A DNA stretch of 64,000 bases from Moniliophthora roreri (lineage: Eukaryota > Basidiomycota > Agaricomycetes > Agaricales > Marasmiaceae). The stretch is from contig LATX02000254.1 of NCBI GenBank assembly GCA_001466705.2, positions 1 to 64,000 of the forward strand. Direction: 5' to 3'. The position numbers and the translations under genes are program-made. Positions 32,676 to 42,392 of the stretch are shown here, piece by piece. Each line of letters opens with the position of its first letter. Position 1 is the stretch's first letter. The notes below the pieces were generated by a model. That model saw only the letters and a list, made by a program, of their open reading frames with translations. It was not told the DNA's origin and did not search any database.

Positions 32676-33905
32676 TCTTTTCCCATGAGATCAGAGATCT
32701 CCTCCTGTTCTCCTTCTCCTTGTTCAGCAATAAGCACTCAGATCTTGATGAAAGCCTCTTGTGGGGAGAGCTTCTTGGGTTCATATTTGGGTGGCGGGGT
32801 TTGTTGTGCTTGTCCTCTGGTGGGACAATCTCATGAGACGTGACCAGTCTTTGCACAACAGAAACACTTCCCTGCAATCATGTAATCTTTCCTGTCTGAT
32901 TCAGACAGCATTTGTCTGACCATAACTTCCTTTTCCTTCCGAGCGATCTTCGGCTTGATCAGCTCTCTCTTCTTCCTATTGGCCATGACCAATTTGTACT
33001 GGTTGTCGTATTTGATTGCCAGTTTGTACCATTCATCTAAGGTTTCGGGTTCTCCGTCTGTTCGGAGCATGATCTTGTTCTGTAAGGACTCCAGAAGTCC
33101 TTCCCTAAAGAATTTCATAAGGGCCTCGTTGTCGTACTTGGTGTCCATCGCAATGAGGCAGAATCGATTGACATATTCATTGGCTCTGTCTGTCATCTTG
33201 ATTTGCTCGATCTTCATCTGCGCTTCTCTGACAATGTTGACGGGTTGCCATTCATTCCGGAATCTCTGCTTGAAACTACTCCATGTTTCTTCGGCAGCTT
33301 TCTTCTTCTCTTTGGGATTGTCATCTTCGGGAAATAACTTCATTGTCTCCCTCTGCTTCCATTCAGTGGTGTTTCCCTTGACCAAAGATAGTAGAAGCAT
33401 CTTCTTCTTCTCGTCGGTGTTCGCTTTGACTGGGTTCATCGCAAAGTAGAGTTCGAGATCAAGGAGGAAGCGGCAGGTGTCCGATTGTTTTCCCAAAAAG
33501 GGGTCTGGTGTCGGTCCCTTACTGGCTTCGTCCTTCTTGTCATCAATCATCTGGAGTACGGCCGTGGAAATAGTTCAGGCCCATTGTTCGTCGGTGTCAT
33601 CATGTTCTATCTTTGGCTTTACATCTGATGCGGCAGTAGTTCCGCTTGGAGTCATCATTTCTGGGGTTGGGGTATGGAATAGACTTCGGTATTTGTCAAA
33701 TGGATCAGGTTTGGAAGACTTAGCTTCGGGTTCTGTTCTTTCTTGTTGGAGACTTTTGACTGCTCCTCTCCACTGGCTACAAGTAATTCAGCGTGGGGTT
33801 CGTTCAGGATTAGGGTTTAGCAGCTGTTCGGCTACTTCAAGTTGATCGTTGAGATCAGATTCTTCGGCTGCCGTAAAGGGAGCCCTCGGGGGAGTCGTGT
33901 TTCGA
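32666..33905 (-). pseudogene. gag: Gag of Gyp-2
   Basis: Largest open part 33550-32831: Pro-Asp-Pro-Phe motif, helical capsid-like region, and the first Cys/His positions of the zinc knuckle (Cys-Phe-Cys-Cys-Ala-Lys-Thr-Gly-His). The knuckle is cut by TGA at 32831-32833, followed in frame by Asp-Cys-Pro-Thr. The C-terminus is Lys-Glu-Gly-Phe-stop at 32666. Upstream of 33550 the frame continues past TGA codons at about 33577 and 33790, which supports a longer N-terminus than Gyp-1 shows in this window. The true start was not identified. Confidence 0.85.
32669..32675 (-). promoter_or_regulatory. Predicted -1 frameshift site of Gyp-2
   Basis: In element orientation G GGT TTT followed by the gag stop TAA. 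A -1 slip enters the pol frame, and the residues after the slip align with Gyp-1 (Leu-Lys-x-Gln-x-Arg-x-Thr-Leu). Confidence 0.75.
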
Positions 33906-33943
33906 TAAGCAGTGGTGCCTAAACCTGGGTAGGTCGGCAACGA

Positions 33944-33955
33944 TCAGCTTGACCT
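33944..33955 (-). other. Primer-binding site of Gyp-2 (self-priming type)
   Basis: In element orientation AGGTCAAGCTGA, two bases inside the 5' LTR. It is the exact complement of TCAGCTTGACCT in the LTR (34121-34132), rather than of a recognisable tRNA 3' end. Confidence 0.8.
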
Positions 33956-33957
33956 TT

Positions 33958-34605
33958 TGTTACGTTACTTGCGCAGCAATGACAACAACTCAACAACCAC
34001 TATGACATAGCAGCACTAAGTTGACTAAAGGATCAAGTTTGAGTTTGAGTTTGAGTTCCCTAGCTTTCACTAAAGTTCTGAGAATTCAGTCAATGTGAGC
34101 AAGATATCAAAGGATTAATCAGGTCAAGCTGAGGCAGCTTAGACCTGCAAACTATCTACTTATACAACAATTGTAGTTACTACTTTGCATACAAACTGCA
34201 AGAGCAACATTGTTTGTTGAGTAAACAGAATGTACCTATGATGATATCATAAATACGAACATGACATCGGAGATGATGTCGAGGAAGTAAAAATAAATAT
34301 AATGATACAATAAGTGACGTCTGAGGTGACATCACATCATAAATAGAAAAGGAAAGAAACAAATAGAATAATGATATCATGCTGACGTCGCGAATGACAT
34401 AGCGATGACGTCTTAAATAGAAGAATAGGCATGGAATTGGAAAAGGGAACTGGGAAGGTGGATGAGTCCAGATGTTAATAAGAAGCATAGGTAAAAAGAG
34501 AAAAATAGCGCTCAAAGGCACTAAAGTGTCAAAGCTATGAATATGAAAAGGGAAAAAGAAGAAGGAAATTGAAGAAAAAGATTGTCTAAGCATACAACTG
34601 TAACA
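33958..34605 (-). repeat. 5' LTR of Gyp-2
   Basis: 648 bp. In element orientation U3 runs 34605-34133, the predicted RNA start is near 34132, and R/U5 runs to 33958. TATAAG at 34164-34159 precedes the predicted start by 32 bases. Confidence 0.93.
34121..34164 (-). promoter_or_regulatory. LTR promoter and self-primer sequence of Gyp-2
   Basis: TATAAG begins at 34164 and TCAGCTTGACCT at 34132 (minus strand). The 12-mer complements the PBS perfectly. Distance and motif are the same in Gyp-1. Confidence 0.75.
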
Positions 34606-34739
34606 TGGAGAAATGCTGAGAAAGGGGAAATTGACAGGAAGAGAAAACATACAGTGAGACTTGCCATTGGCTGCACCAGAATATTGGTGATTGTATCAAA
34701 AGGTGCAATATCTTCTTCTGTTATAGAGGAGTTGGACAT
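34606..34739 (-). pseudogene. 7-TM membrane protein A, exon 1 (separated from the rest by Gyp-2)
   Basis: ATG at 34739, then Met-Ser-Asn-Ser-Ser-Ile-Thr-Glu-Glu-Asp-Ile-Ala-Pro-Phe, 29 codons, as in copies B and C. The GTATGT donor follows at 34652. Intron 1 is entered by Gyp-2 after about 47 bases. TGGAG at 34606-34610 is the right target duplicate. Confidence 0.75.
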
Positions 34740-35621
34740 AGTATACAGTCACAGTGTGAGGGATCCAATGAACCAAGCCTTGCTTTATATACTAATTGAA
34801 TTTTTTTTGCAGAAAAGGTACATGAAAAGGGTGGCTGTTGTTTTGGACTATTAAGATATCATATGAGATGGGCATTGCATGAGTGTTGCAGTGGAAGTCA
34901 GTGATGTAGTGTTTATTTCATCTATAGTGGAGCAAATGTTCCAAGTAGAGATGATATTGTTGATCAAAGATCAGTATCATGACCCGCAACTTGTAGGTTC
35001 TCACACATTTCCTTCCGGTACCTGTGCCATGTCATCCATGTTGATCTAAGTCTGTGATGACACCATATATTCCTCTGTACTTTCAGGGGCTTGGGTGAGA
35101 AAATCAGTGATAGAGAATCAATAGAAGATAGTATCAGTTTGTTGAATGTTTTAAGGCACATAGCTGTGATCTCCTAATCATGCGGTATGTCGTAGAGTCA
35201 TTCAACTTGTGAGGTCTCCATTCATTCCTCGGTTCTCGAGTCTGGCTAAAAAGAGAAGTGCTGATTGTCGGTCTTAGCAGTCCCGCCTTCAGGATACATC
35301 ATGATCATCCGGGGGCTTTCATTTCCGAACGAACCATAAATACGGTTTGCCACCCTTTCTCAGCCTTCAGGATGGAAAAACGGATCTAGGTCCGATTCTT
35401 TCGAGGGATGTCCAAGCTTCAAAGTTTTTCAAGTTGTAGAGAGATAAGAAAAGAATGTAAAGATGAAGAAGCCGAGAGCGTGGAACGATGACAAGGGCCG
35501 CGCTGGTTGACGCCGGCCCTGAGCGAGGAGCGCCTGCAGAGTTTGTACATGTTATGCAACACCCTCTCGCGCACGAGCGATTTCCTCCGTGTGCTCGTCA
35601 TTATCACCGACGACGACCTTG
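34740..35621. other. Divergent intergenic region, 7-TM A and MIC26/27
   Basis: About 880 bp between the divergent starts. Duplicated at 41008-41750, and in CpG-poor form at 61086-61900. The right end (35545 onward) is also present as a decayed block at 39303-39395. Confidence 0.7.
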
Positions 35622-36737
35622 ATGTATAGACTGGTAAGTCTGGCTACTGTCCAACTTTATAACAATTTCCACTGAATTGTTCTTACAGCCCAAGGCGGCT
35701 CGGGCAGCACCCTTCCTCGCTGCTGGCGTAGCAGCTACCTTGTCAACACCTCTAGACCGTGAAAAGGTCTGTCTGTCTGTCTATCCCATTCAAAAAGTTC
35801 TACATACTCAGTAAGAAGTAACCACTGCAGCTCCCCATCTACCCCCAACCAGATACCGAAATCCTCGTCCAAGAAGTCCCCTCCGAACTCGAACGCCAAA
35901 TCGGCACCGCTCGAAAGAGTTTAACAGCGACGTACAGAGAAGCACATGGATATGTCCAGGATCTAGTGTCAAGGTGGATTGGCGTTGAGCGTGCCGTCGA
36001 ACGTGTGTTTTCCCTTCTTTTCCTTCACGACTCTGACTAACACTGCTCGTGCAGACCGAGTAAAAGCCATCATCTCCCCCGAAGAATCCCTCACCCCCGG
36101 AATCCTTTACGTGGGTGTAGCTACCCTAAGCGGAAGCATCCTCGCACGGAACCGTGCTCTCCCTCTTCGAATCCTACTCCCACCTGTTCTCTTGGCACTC
36201 AGCGCGAACCATTTCTTACCCAAAACGACTTCAAATTTGACGGGCTACCTATCGGATTTGGAGGATACCTACCTTCCTACATTAGCTGGGAAACATAATA
36301 TTGCGAATGCGCATACGCGTATGACTTGGGAAAGGATTAAGAATGCTACCAAGAGTGGTAGAGAGGGCCTTGATAAGGGTGTTGTAGGTGTGTTGGAGAG
36401 GGTACAGGAAGCTACCGGGCTGAAGTTGAAGGAGACGTTGGGGTTGGAGAAGCAGGTTGAGGGAAAGATTATGCAGGCGGTGAAAGCTGCGGAGGTCAAG
36501 TTTGAGGACACGAAGAAGGTGGCGGAGGAAAAGGTGCGGGAGGTTAGGGATGTTGAGTTGGAGAAGGCGAAGGAGAAGGTCGTAGAGGCGGAGAAGGTTG
36601 TTGAAGAGAAGGCTGTAGAGGTGAAGGCGGCTGCTGAGGAAAAGGCTGAGGAGGTGAGGAAGGCTGCTGAGGAAAAGGTTGAGATTGTTGAAAAGGTTGA
36701 GAAAAAGAACGAGGAGCCGCCAAAGAGACTAGTGTAG
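35622..36737 (+). CDS. MICOS complex subunit MIC26/MIC27 (apolipoprotein O-like)
   Basis: Exons 35622-35633, 35689-35766, 35831-36002 and 36055-36737; introns 55, 64 and 52 bp; 314 residues. The protein opens Met-Tyr-Arg-Leu-Pro-Lys-Ala and has Leu-Pro-Ile-Tyr-Pro and Glu-Leu-Glu-Arg-Gln-Ile-Gly. Two hydrophobic segments follow (Leu-Thr-Pro-Gly-Ile-Leu-Tyr-Val-Gly-Val-Ala-Thr-Leu, and Leu-Pro-Pro-Val-Leu-Leu-Ala-Leu). This is the fungal MIC26/27 layout; these proteins sit in the mitochondrial inner membrane at crista junctions. The C-terminal 110 residues are a Lys/Glu/Ala/Val-rich coiled coil, unusually long and repetitive. The 12-nt first exon is supported by the family start. A pseudogene copy is at 41755-42392. 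Confidence 0.85.
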
Positions 36738-37013
36738 TGTGATACATAGTGCAATAGACTACTTTTTTCTGCGGACGGTTAAAAAGGCGCCCAGTGACCT
36801 GCCCTAAATTTAGCGCTTATGACGGATCTGTCGGTCACAATTCTTTGCTCTCACAAGCGATATTTATACTTGAATGGCATGGACTAGGGCATAGCATCCT
36901 CGAATCCATCAGTCATAGGCCCCACCGCAGTCATTGCGTACACTGCAGGTGTGTAGACTGCTTGACCCTTTCTTCTTCTCTTGCCCACCCGCTACACAGA
37001 ACGACCGAAGCCA

Positions 37014-38217
37014 ATGCTATACCTATACTGGACAATCATCTTCAACACCCTCACATCCTTCTTTTTTCACTCTTCCGCCAACGCAACTCCAATACCATGT
37101 TTCGCCAATTCCTCGATAACAACTCTCGAATCCCTCATCTCATGTTTCGACACTTTCACCGTCACCGAGGGGTTCTACAGTGAAGAGACATACGCTAAAG
37201 CACAGCCTGCCCCAGCTGAATCTGCTGCGTGGATCCAAGCCGTTCGTTCGATGCTCAACTCGGCTTCGGGAGATTGCACCTTGATAACCGTCCCAGATAT
37301 CCTTGCATCTTCATACACTATAACACCCTTCCTCAACCAATACTGCGTTTTGCACGAACTCGATTCCTCAGAAGGAGTGTACATTAAAGGATGGGGATTA
37401 ATGGTCGTTCCCCTTGCCTCCACCACACTCACTTTGCCAAATGTACACATCAGCACCCCACACCCAATATTCGACCTCCACACACCTCAACAAGCGGCTG
37501 CGTTGTTCGCTGGTGCGGGTGTGAGGAGTTTGTTAGTATCTGGAAGGATAAGAACGGCATTGCTCAATCAGACGGATTGTATACATCCAAGTGGGAATGG
37601 GACGGTGTATTATAAGACGGATCCGGCGCATGATGATGTACGTTTACCTCCTTCGGTTCGTTCTTTCTTTTGAGCTGATGTGTGGATAGAAAGAACCTTT
37701 TGTGGTAGCGAGTAAGGAAATCTACCGATACCAGCACGCAAAGGGAGAAGGTGTTTTCATTCAGATGCATGGAAAAGGCGCTTCTTCATGTCCGCAAGAT
37801 ACGATGTTTCTCTCTTCGGGGTTAGGTACGCACACGCCTACGCCTGCTTCCTTTCTATTCCTCTCTCGCTCACACGTCCTTACAGGCCGATCAACATCCT
37901 CCCTCACCTGGTACACAACCTCTCCCGGACCCACACTCCCCATCCGACATCTCCAACAAAACCTTCGTACCACCTTTCCCGAATGGAACATCTCCCTACC
38001 AACAGACTCGGAATGTGATTTGACAGCTACGACGAATGTCGTTGGTCGATACATCAACGGTGTTGAGGAAAGTCGAGTGTGTGTTGAGGGTGCGACAGCG
38101 GATAGTGCGACGGGGGAATTCATACATATTGAACAGGCTATTGTGGCTAGAGGACAAGAGGCGTATGAGCGTTGGTTGAATGTGTTGGTGGAGACGTTTG
38201 GTCGTGGTGGTTCTTGA
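37014..38217 (+). CDS. Conserved secreted protein, three exons
   Basis: Exons 37014-37637, 37690-37825 and 37886-38217; introns 52 and 60 bp; 363 residues. ATG 37014 is preferred over the upstream in-frame 36981 because a signal peptide follows directly (hydrophobic core, Ala-Asn-Ala). Landmarks: Asn-Gln-Thr-Asp-Cys-Ile, Lys-Thr-Asp-Pro-Ala-His-Asp, Gln-Met-His-Gly-Lys-Gly and Phe-Leu-Ser-Ser-Gly-Leu-Gly; Cys residues suggest disulfides. I recall similar uncharacterised basidiomycete secreted proteins but no named domain. His-Gly-Lys-Gly and the conserved Asp-His suggest a hydrolase-like active site; that is speculation. A truncated copy lies at 42393-43070. Confidence 0.8.
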
Positions 38218-39302
38218 GTTACAGTACGGACTTTTTGGTAAATCATATGCTATTCCGGACCCGCGGCGGTGCCAGACTCGGTAGTTGCCTTCACCGGCGT
38301 GACAACCTTAATAGATGAACACGACAGTTGGCTAGCGCTCTATAGGCCAATTTGTCCTTTGCCTTTACACTACGCACTCTCAGCTGAAGAAAAATTCTGC
38401 CAAACAGATTCTTCAGGTGCAAATGACTGAAATGTGAGCTTTCAGGTTATTGCGTGTTTCTGGTAACCAGAAACATTGCAGAAACATCAAATGCATTGAT
38501 AACTCGGGATGTAGTTTTTCAACTAATTGTTCTGTCTAACTGATAGTTTTTATTCTTATGGCGCTTTATAAACTTCTCCAAGACCCCCCAGGAGCCCTTG
38601 CCATTAGTCATGGCTACCTTTGAGCTCATAGTCATCCAGCTGATATGAAACACTTAAAGCATGTAAACAGACCATCAATGCCTTCAAAAGATGTCAGAAA
38701 AACAGGCTGCCTACCCATTTAATAAAGTATTGAACTCACTGGAGGAAGGTCATTTTAGAGTAGAAACAGGTTTTGTAAGTATATAAGGCTATAAAAGTAA
38801 AGTAATGGTTATTAAAAGAATTCATATGAATAGTGCTAATGCTATATTCTGCACATGTGGGCTATTTACCCATTAATGCAATACTTTTTGGCAGTCCCAT
38901 GCTCCCAAGTCACAGGAGAGTCATTCTATAATATAGCAGGATATATCAAGCCCAAACTACCTAATTTACAGCCCCTCTGCCAAGCTCTAATATGGCATAG
39001 TATGCACCTAGCAATACACATTATACTATTACTATATATACTAGCTATAAAACAGAGTTAGACATTGTAATTTTAGTACTGTTATGTAGCCCTATTCAAG
39101 TAGATTCTAAATATATACATATAATGCATATTAACTATCAAATAGTTTTGCATAATACTAAAGATTAAAAATTTGGTCAAAAGAAACTTTGTCATCTTGA
39201 TTGTTGTTTTCTGTAAAACAGCTACTGAATACTGTTTTTACTTTTCATCAAAAAGGACTTTTTAATAGATAGGAGAGCATCAATAGCTAAGCATTGGTCT
39301 TC
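38218..39302. other. Intergenic, A+T-rich on the right, no gene recognised
   Basis: CpG content falls sharply after about 38400. No coherent frame or repeat structure seen other than simple A/T-rich sequence. Confidence 0.45.
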
Positions 39303-39395
39303 AGAATTTGTACATGTCATATGATGCCTTCTCCTGCAAGGTGGGTGCAATTTCCTCTGTGCTTGCCATTATCACTAATAATGATTTTATGTGTG
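39303..39395 (+). repeat. Decayed copy of the MIC26/27 5' region
   Basis: Aligns with 35545-35622 and 41675-41750 (GTACATGTYATRYRAYRCC..., TTTCCTCYGTGYTYG, ATTATCACYRAYRAYGA). Nearly every CpG of the other copies is TG or CA here. It ends at the ATG position. Confidence 0.7.
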
Positions 39396-39478
39396 GTATC
39401 TAGTACTTGTTCACACTGTAGTATATAGGTAGTAACAGATACCAAAATGAGCTATGTAGGTGTTTCTACTCCAGAGCT

Positions 39479-41007
39479 TTATATCCTCTCTGCTGATGGC
39501 CTGGCCTCAATATCAACTGTCTGTATATGCAATCTGGTATCCAAATTCCCAGATCCTGGGCCTGCATTATTGGTAAAATGAAGAGATGACAAAACTACAT
39601 TCATGCTTGTATGTTCAATAGTTTTGCCTCTAGCTGCCCGTATAATGATCAATGTTGGGGCAATTCCCTATGAGCCACATTTCAAGTTAGTTGATTACAA
39701 AAAGAGAAAATGTCAAACAGACAGCAACTTGATATGCAATGACTGCAAATGAAAAAGGTGTCAAACCATGACTGTCTGGATCAACTAATGATGCATAAAC
39801 AATGCTGGCAGTGAGGAAGATAGGGTAGAGGATCCCACTCTCCAGACTAACAATCAAGTGAGAAGGAGTCTTCTATTACAAAGAAGAGTTGAAAAACATA
39901 CATGATAGCTACAATTGTGTTATACTTGGTTTTAATAGCAGGACCCATATGTTTCTGTGCTTCTTGGCTGATCCACCATATGCGGCCAGCTACAGAAAGT
40001 AAGTTAATGTCCAGTTTTCACAGATCAGATGGGACTGACCTGTGAGCAATGTTAAAATGAAATTGAAACCCATATTTGCAAGCCTGAATGCAGTGTCTAT
40101 AGTATTGCCTCTGAGGTATAGTTGTGCTTTTGCTGGATTAGCAGCATTGCTGATACCAATGATCCCAAATGTAAAGGCAACAATTTCACAGACTAGTACC
40201 AGTGTCAGAATGAGCTGGGTGATGCTGAGGGAAGACTTACCAGCTAGTGAAAGCATAATGAACATCAGTGGGAATGCAATCTTTTTAGATGAGCCCCATA
40301 TCACATAGCAGCGGTGAAGCTGAGCAGATTCAAGAATAAGCTTGGAAACCAATGAGAGAAGGTCACCATGAGGGACACACTAGCATCAAATCTGCAGTAA
40401 TCCTATCTCAACTGGATTAGCCAGTATATCCAAATGTATGAAGAAATAAAGGAGTGCTTACACCAAGCATAGTGGCAGAACTGCCTGAAGGCCACTAGAG
40501 CACCATCAGTTATGGCAAGTCCATGTAATTAACTTCCCTACATACAATGTGATTGTCTTTGTATCATCATGGTGCAAATATGCTAAAAATGATGTCCAGT
40601 CCTGATTTTTGGTCCATGTTACCTCCAGGATTGCTTGTCGGGCTGAGGCAAACATCACCACAATGTTATAAGCACTTGTCAGGGTAAAAAGTATTATGGT
40701 AAAGAAAATATAGAGTCCTTGGTTTGGGCGGTCTTTTCGATGGATGAGGATGCGGAGTGAAATGATGAATAGGACAGTGTAGACACCTAGTACAGGTTGC
40801 ATGTCAGATGGTCATGGTAAACTGTGCTGAAGGGCTTGAGCTTACCATAGACATAAAGCATAGCCTAGAGAAATGGAGGAATGCTGAGAAAGGGGAAACT
40901 GACAGTAAGAGAAAACATACAGTGAGATTTGCCATTGGCTGCACCAGGGTAGTAGTGATTGTACCAAAAGGTGCAATATCTTCTTCTGTTACGTGGGAGT
41001 TGGACAT
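39479..41007 (-). CDS. 7-TM membrane protein B
   Basis: Minus strand. Exon 1 41007-40921 (29 codons), exon 2 40864-40846 (19 nt), exon 3 40786-40546, then further short exons to a TAA at 39479. Recognisable blocks: Tyr-Val-Tyr-Gly-Val-Tyr-Thr-Val-Leu-Phe (splice-joined), Leu-His-Arg-Cys-Tyr-Val-Ile-Trp, Arg-Ile-Trp-Trp-Ile-Ser, Glu-Ala-Gln-Lys-His-Met-Gly, Leu-Glu-Ser-Gly-Ile-Leu-Tyr-Pro, and Val-Ala-Gly-Ile-Ala-Pro-Thr-Leu-Ile-Ile after splicing. About seven hydrophobic segments. This layout is typical of an expanded agaricomycete membrane family without known function. It is the only one of the three copies free of an insertion or assembly break, but I could not verify every internal splice site. 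Confidence 0.65.
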
Positions 41008-41754
41008 GGTATACAGTCACAATATGAGGGATGCAATGAACAAAGCCTTTTTTTATACTCTTCAATTGAATTGACTTTACAGCAAAAGTACACAAAGAGA
41101 GCGGTAGTTGTTTTTGGATTATTAAGATATCATATAAGATAGGCATCGCATGAGTGATGCAGTGGATCTGGAAGTTGATGATGTGGCGTTTGTTTCATCC
41201 ATAGTGGAGCAAACATCCCAAGTAGAGATAATACTGCGGGTCAAAAATCAGTATTGTGACCCGCAACCTTGTATGATCTCATGCATTTCCTTCCCGTCTT
41301 CAACAAGAACCTGTGCCATGCCATTTATGTTGATCTAATTCTGCGATGATACTACATGGTCCTCCGCGCTTCTGGGGCTTGGGTGAGAAAATCAGGGACA
41401 GAGGATCAATGGAAGATAGTATCAGTTTGTTGAATGTTTTAGGCTCATAACTGCGATCTTCTGATCGCGGTATGTTTGCGGTATATTGTGGAGTACTTGT
41501 ACCATCATCATGATTGTTGTTGAGGTTTATAATAGCTGTGATGTCTCCACTCATCTGCTCGGTTCTTGAGCCTGGCTAAAAAGAGAAGTTGTATAGAGTA
41601 AGACAAGAATGCAAAGCAGAAGCCGAGAGAACGATGATAAGGGAGTGAGCGCTCATCGAAGCGCCTGCAGAGTTTGTACATATTATGCAATGCCTTCTCG
41701 GGCACGAGCGATTTCCCCCGTGTGCTCATTCTCATCGACGACCTCGACATAGAC
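41008..41754. other. Duplicated divergent intergenic region
   Basis: Matches 34740-35621 with many substitutions. The MIC26/27 start at its right end is lost: GATGTATAGACTG in copy A reads GACATAGACTG here. Confidence 0.7.
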
Positions 41755-42392
41755 TGGTAAGTCTGGCTACTATCCAACCTTGTGCCCCCTATTGAATCCT
41801 ATTCTATAGCCCAAGGCGGCTCAGGCAGCGCCTCTCCTCGCTTCTGGCATAGCAGCTACCTTGTCAACACCTCTGGACCGTGAAAAGGTACGGCGAAACA
41901 TTTATGAGGTATCCGTACCGAACTAACAAAAAATCTTCAAGCAGCTCCCCATCTATTCCCAATCAGACATCGAAATTCTCGTCCAACAAGTCTTCTCCGA
42001 ACTCGAACGCCAAATCGGTATCACTCGAAAGAGTTTAACAGCGACGTACAGAGAAGCACATGGACATGTCCAGGATCTAGTTTCGAGGTGGTATTGAGCG
42101 TACTGTCGAACGTATGTTTCCCCCTTTTCCCTTCTCTACGACTCTGACTAACACTGCTCGCCTCGTGCAGACCGAGTAAAAGCTATCATCTCCCCCGAAG
42201 AATCCCTCACCCCCGAAATCCTTTACGTGGGTGTAGCTACCCTCAGCGGAAGCATCCTCGCACGGAACCGTGCTCTCCCTCTTCGAATCCTACTCCCACC
42301 CGTCCTTTTGGCACTCAACGCGAACCATTTCTTATCCAAAACGTCTTGCGATTTGGCAAGCTACCTATTGGATTTGGAAGATACCTACCTTT
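41755..42392 (+). pseudogene. MIC26/27 pseudogene (truncated, start lost)
   Basis: Retains recognisable exon 2 (41811-41888), exon 3 (about 41943-42110) and the first part of exon 4 of the gene at 35622. The start codon is lost, one tryptophan codon region at the exon 3 end is shortened, and exon 4 stops at the Tyr-Leu-Pro-Thr region. There it joins directly to the interior of the secreted-protein copy. The coiled coil is absent. Confidence 0.85.

Larger units (their letters stand above)
26918..34605 (-). mobile_element. Ty3/gypsy chromovirus Gyp-2, full length, decayed
   Basis: 7688 bp on the minus strand, bounded by LTRs of 648 bp (33958-34605, 5') and 642 bp (26918-27559, 3') with TGTTAC/GTAACA ends and a TGGAG target duplication. 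Order as in Gyp-1: PBS, gag, frameshift site, protease, RT, RNase H, integrase, chromodomain, ORF3, ORF4, polypurine-like site. From the frameshift site to the pol stop the frame is kept throughout; all interruptions are stop codons, nearly all explained by C-to-T or G-to-A transitions. The LTRs differ at about twenty places, again mostly transitions, so the insertion is not recent. Confidence 0.95.

Noticed and set aside
32955..33845. Long plus-strand frames with hydrophobic runs
   Set aside because: Antisense of Gyp-2 gag; no independent support.
29088..33905. Classical RIP as in Neurospora
   Set aside because: Not claimed: the changes are consistent with CpG deamination, and dinucleotide indices were not computed.
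26918..34605. Possible endogenous virus rather than transposon
   Set aside because: No envelope-like signal peptide or membrane anchor in ORF3 or ORF4; chromodomain and self-priming features fit a Ty3/gypsy element.
36269..36754. 161-codon minus-strand frame rich in Ser/Thr/Phe
   Set aside because: Exact antisense of the Lys/Glu coiled coil of the MIC26/27 gene; its openness follows from that composition.
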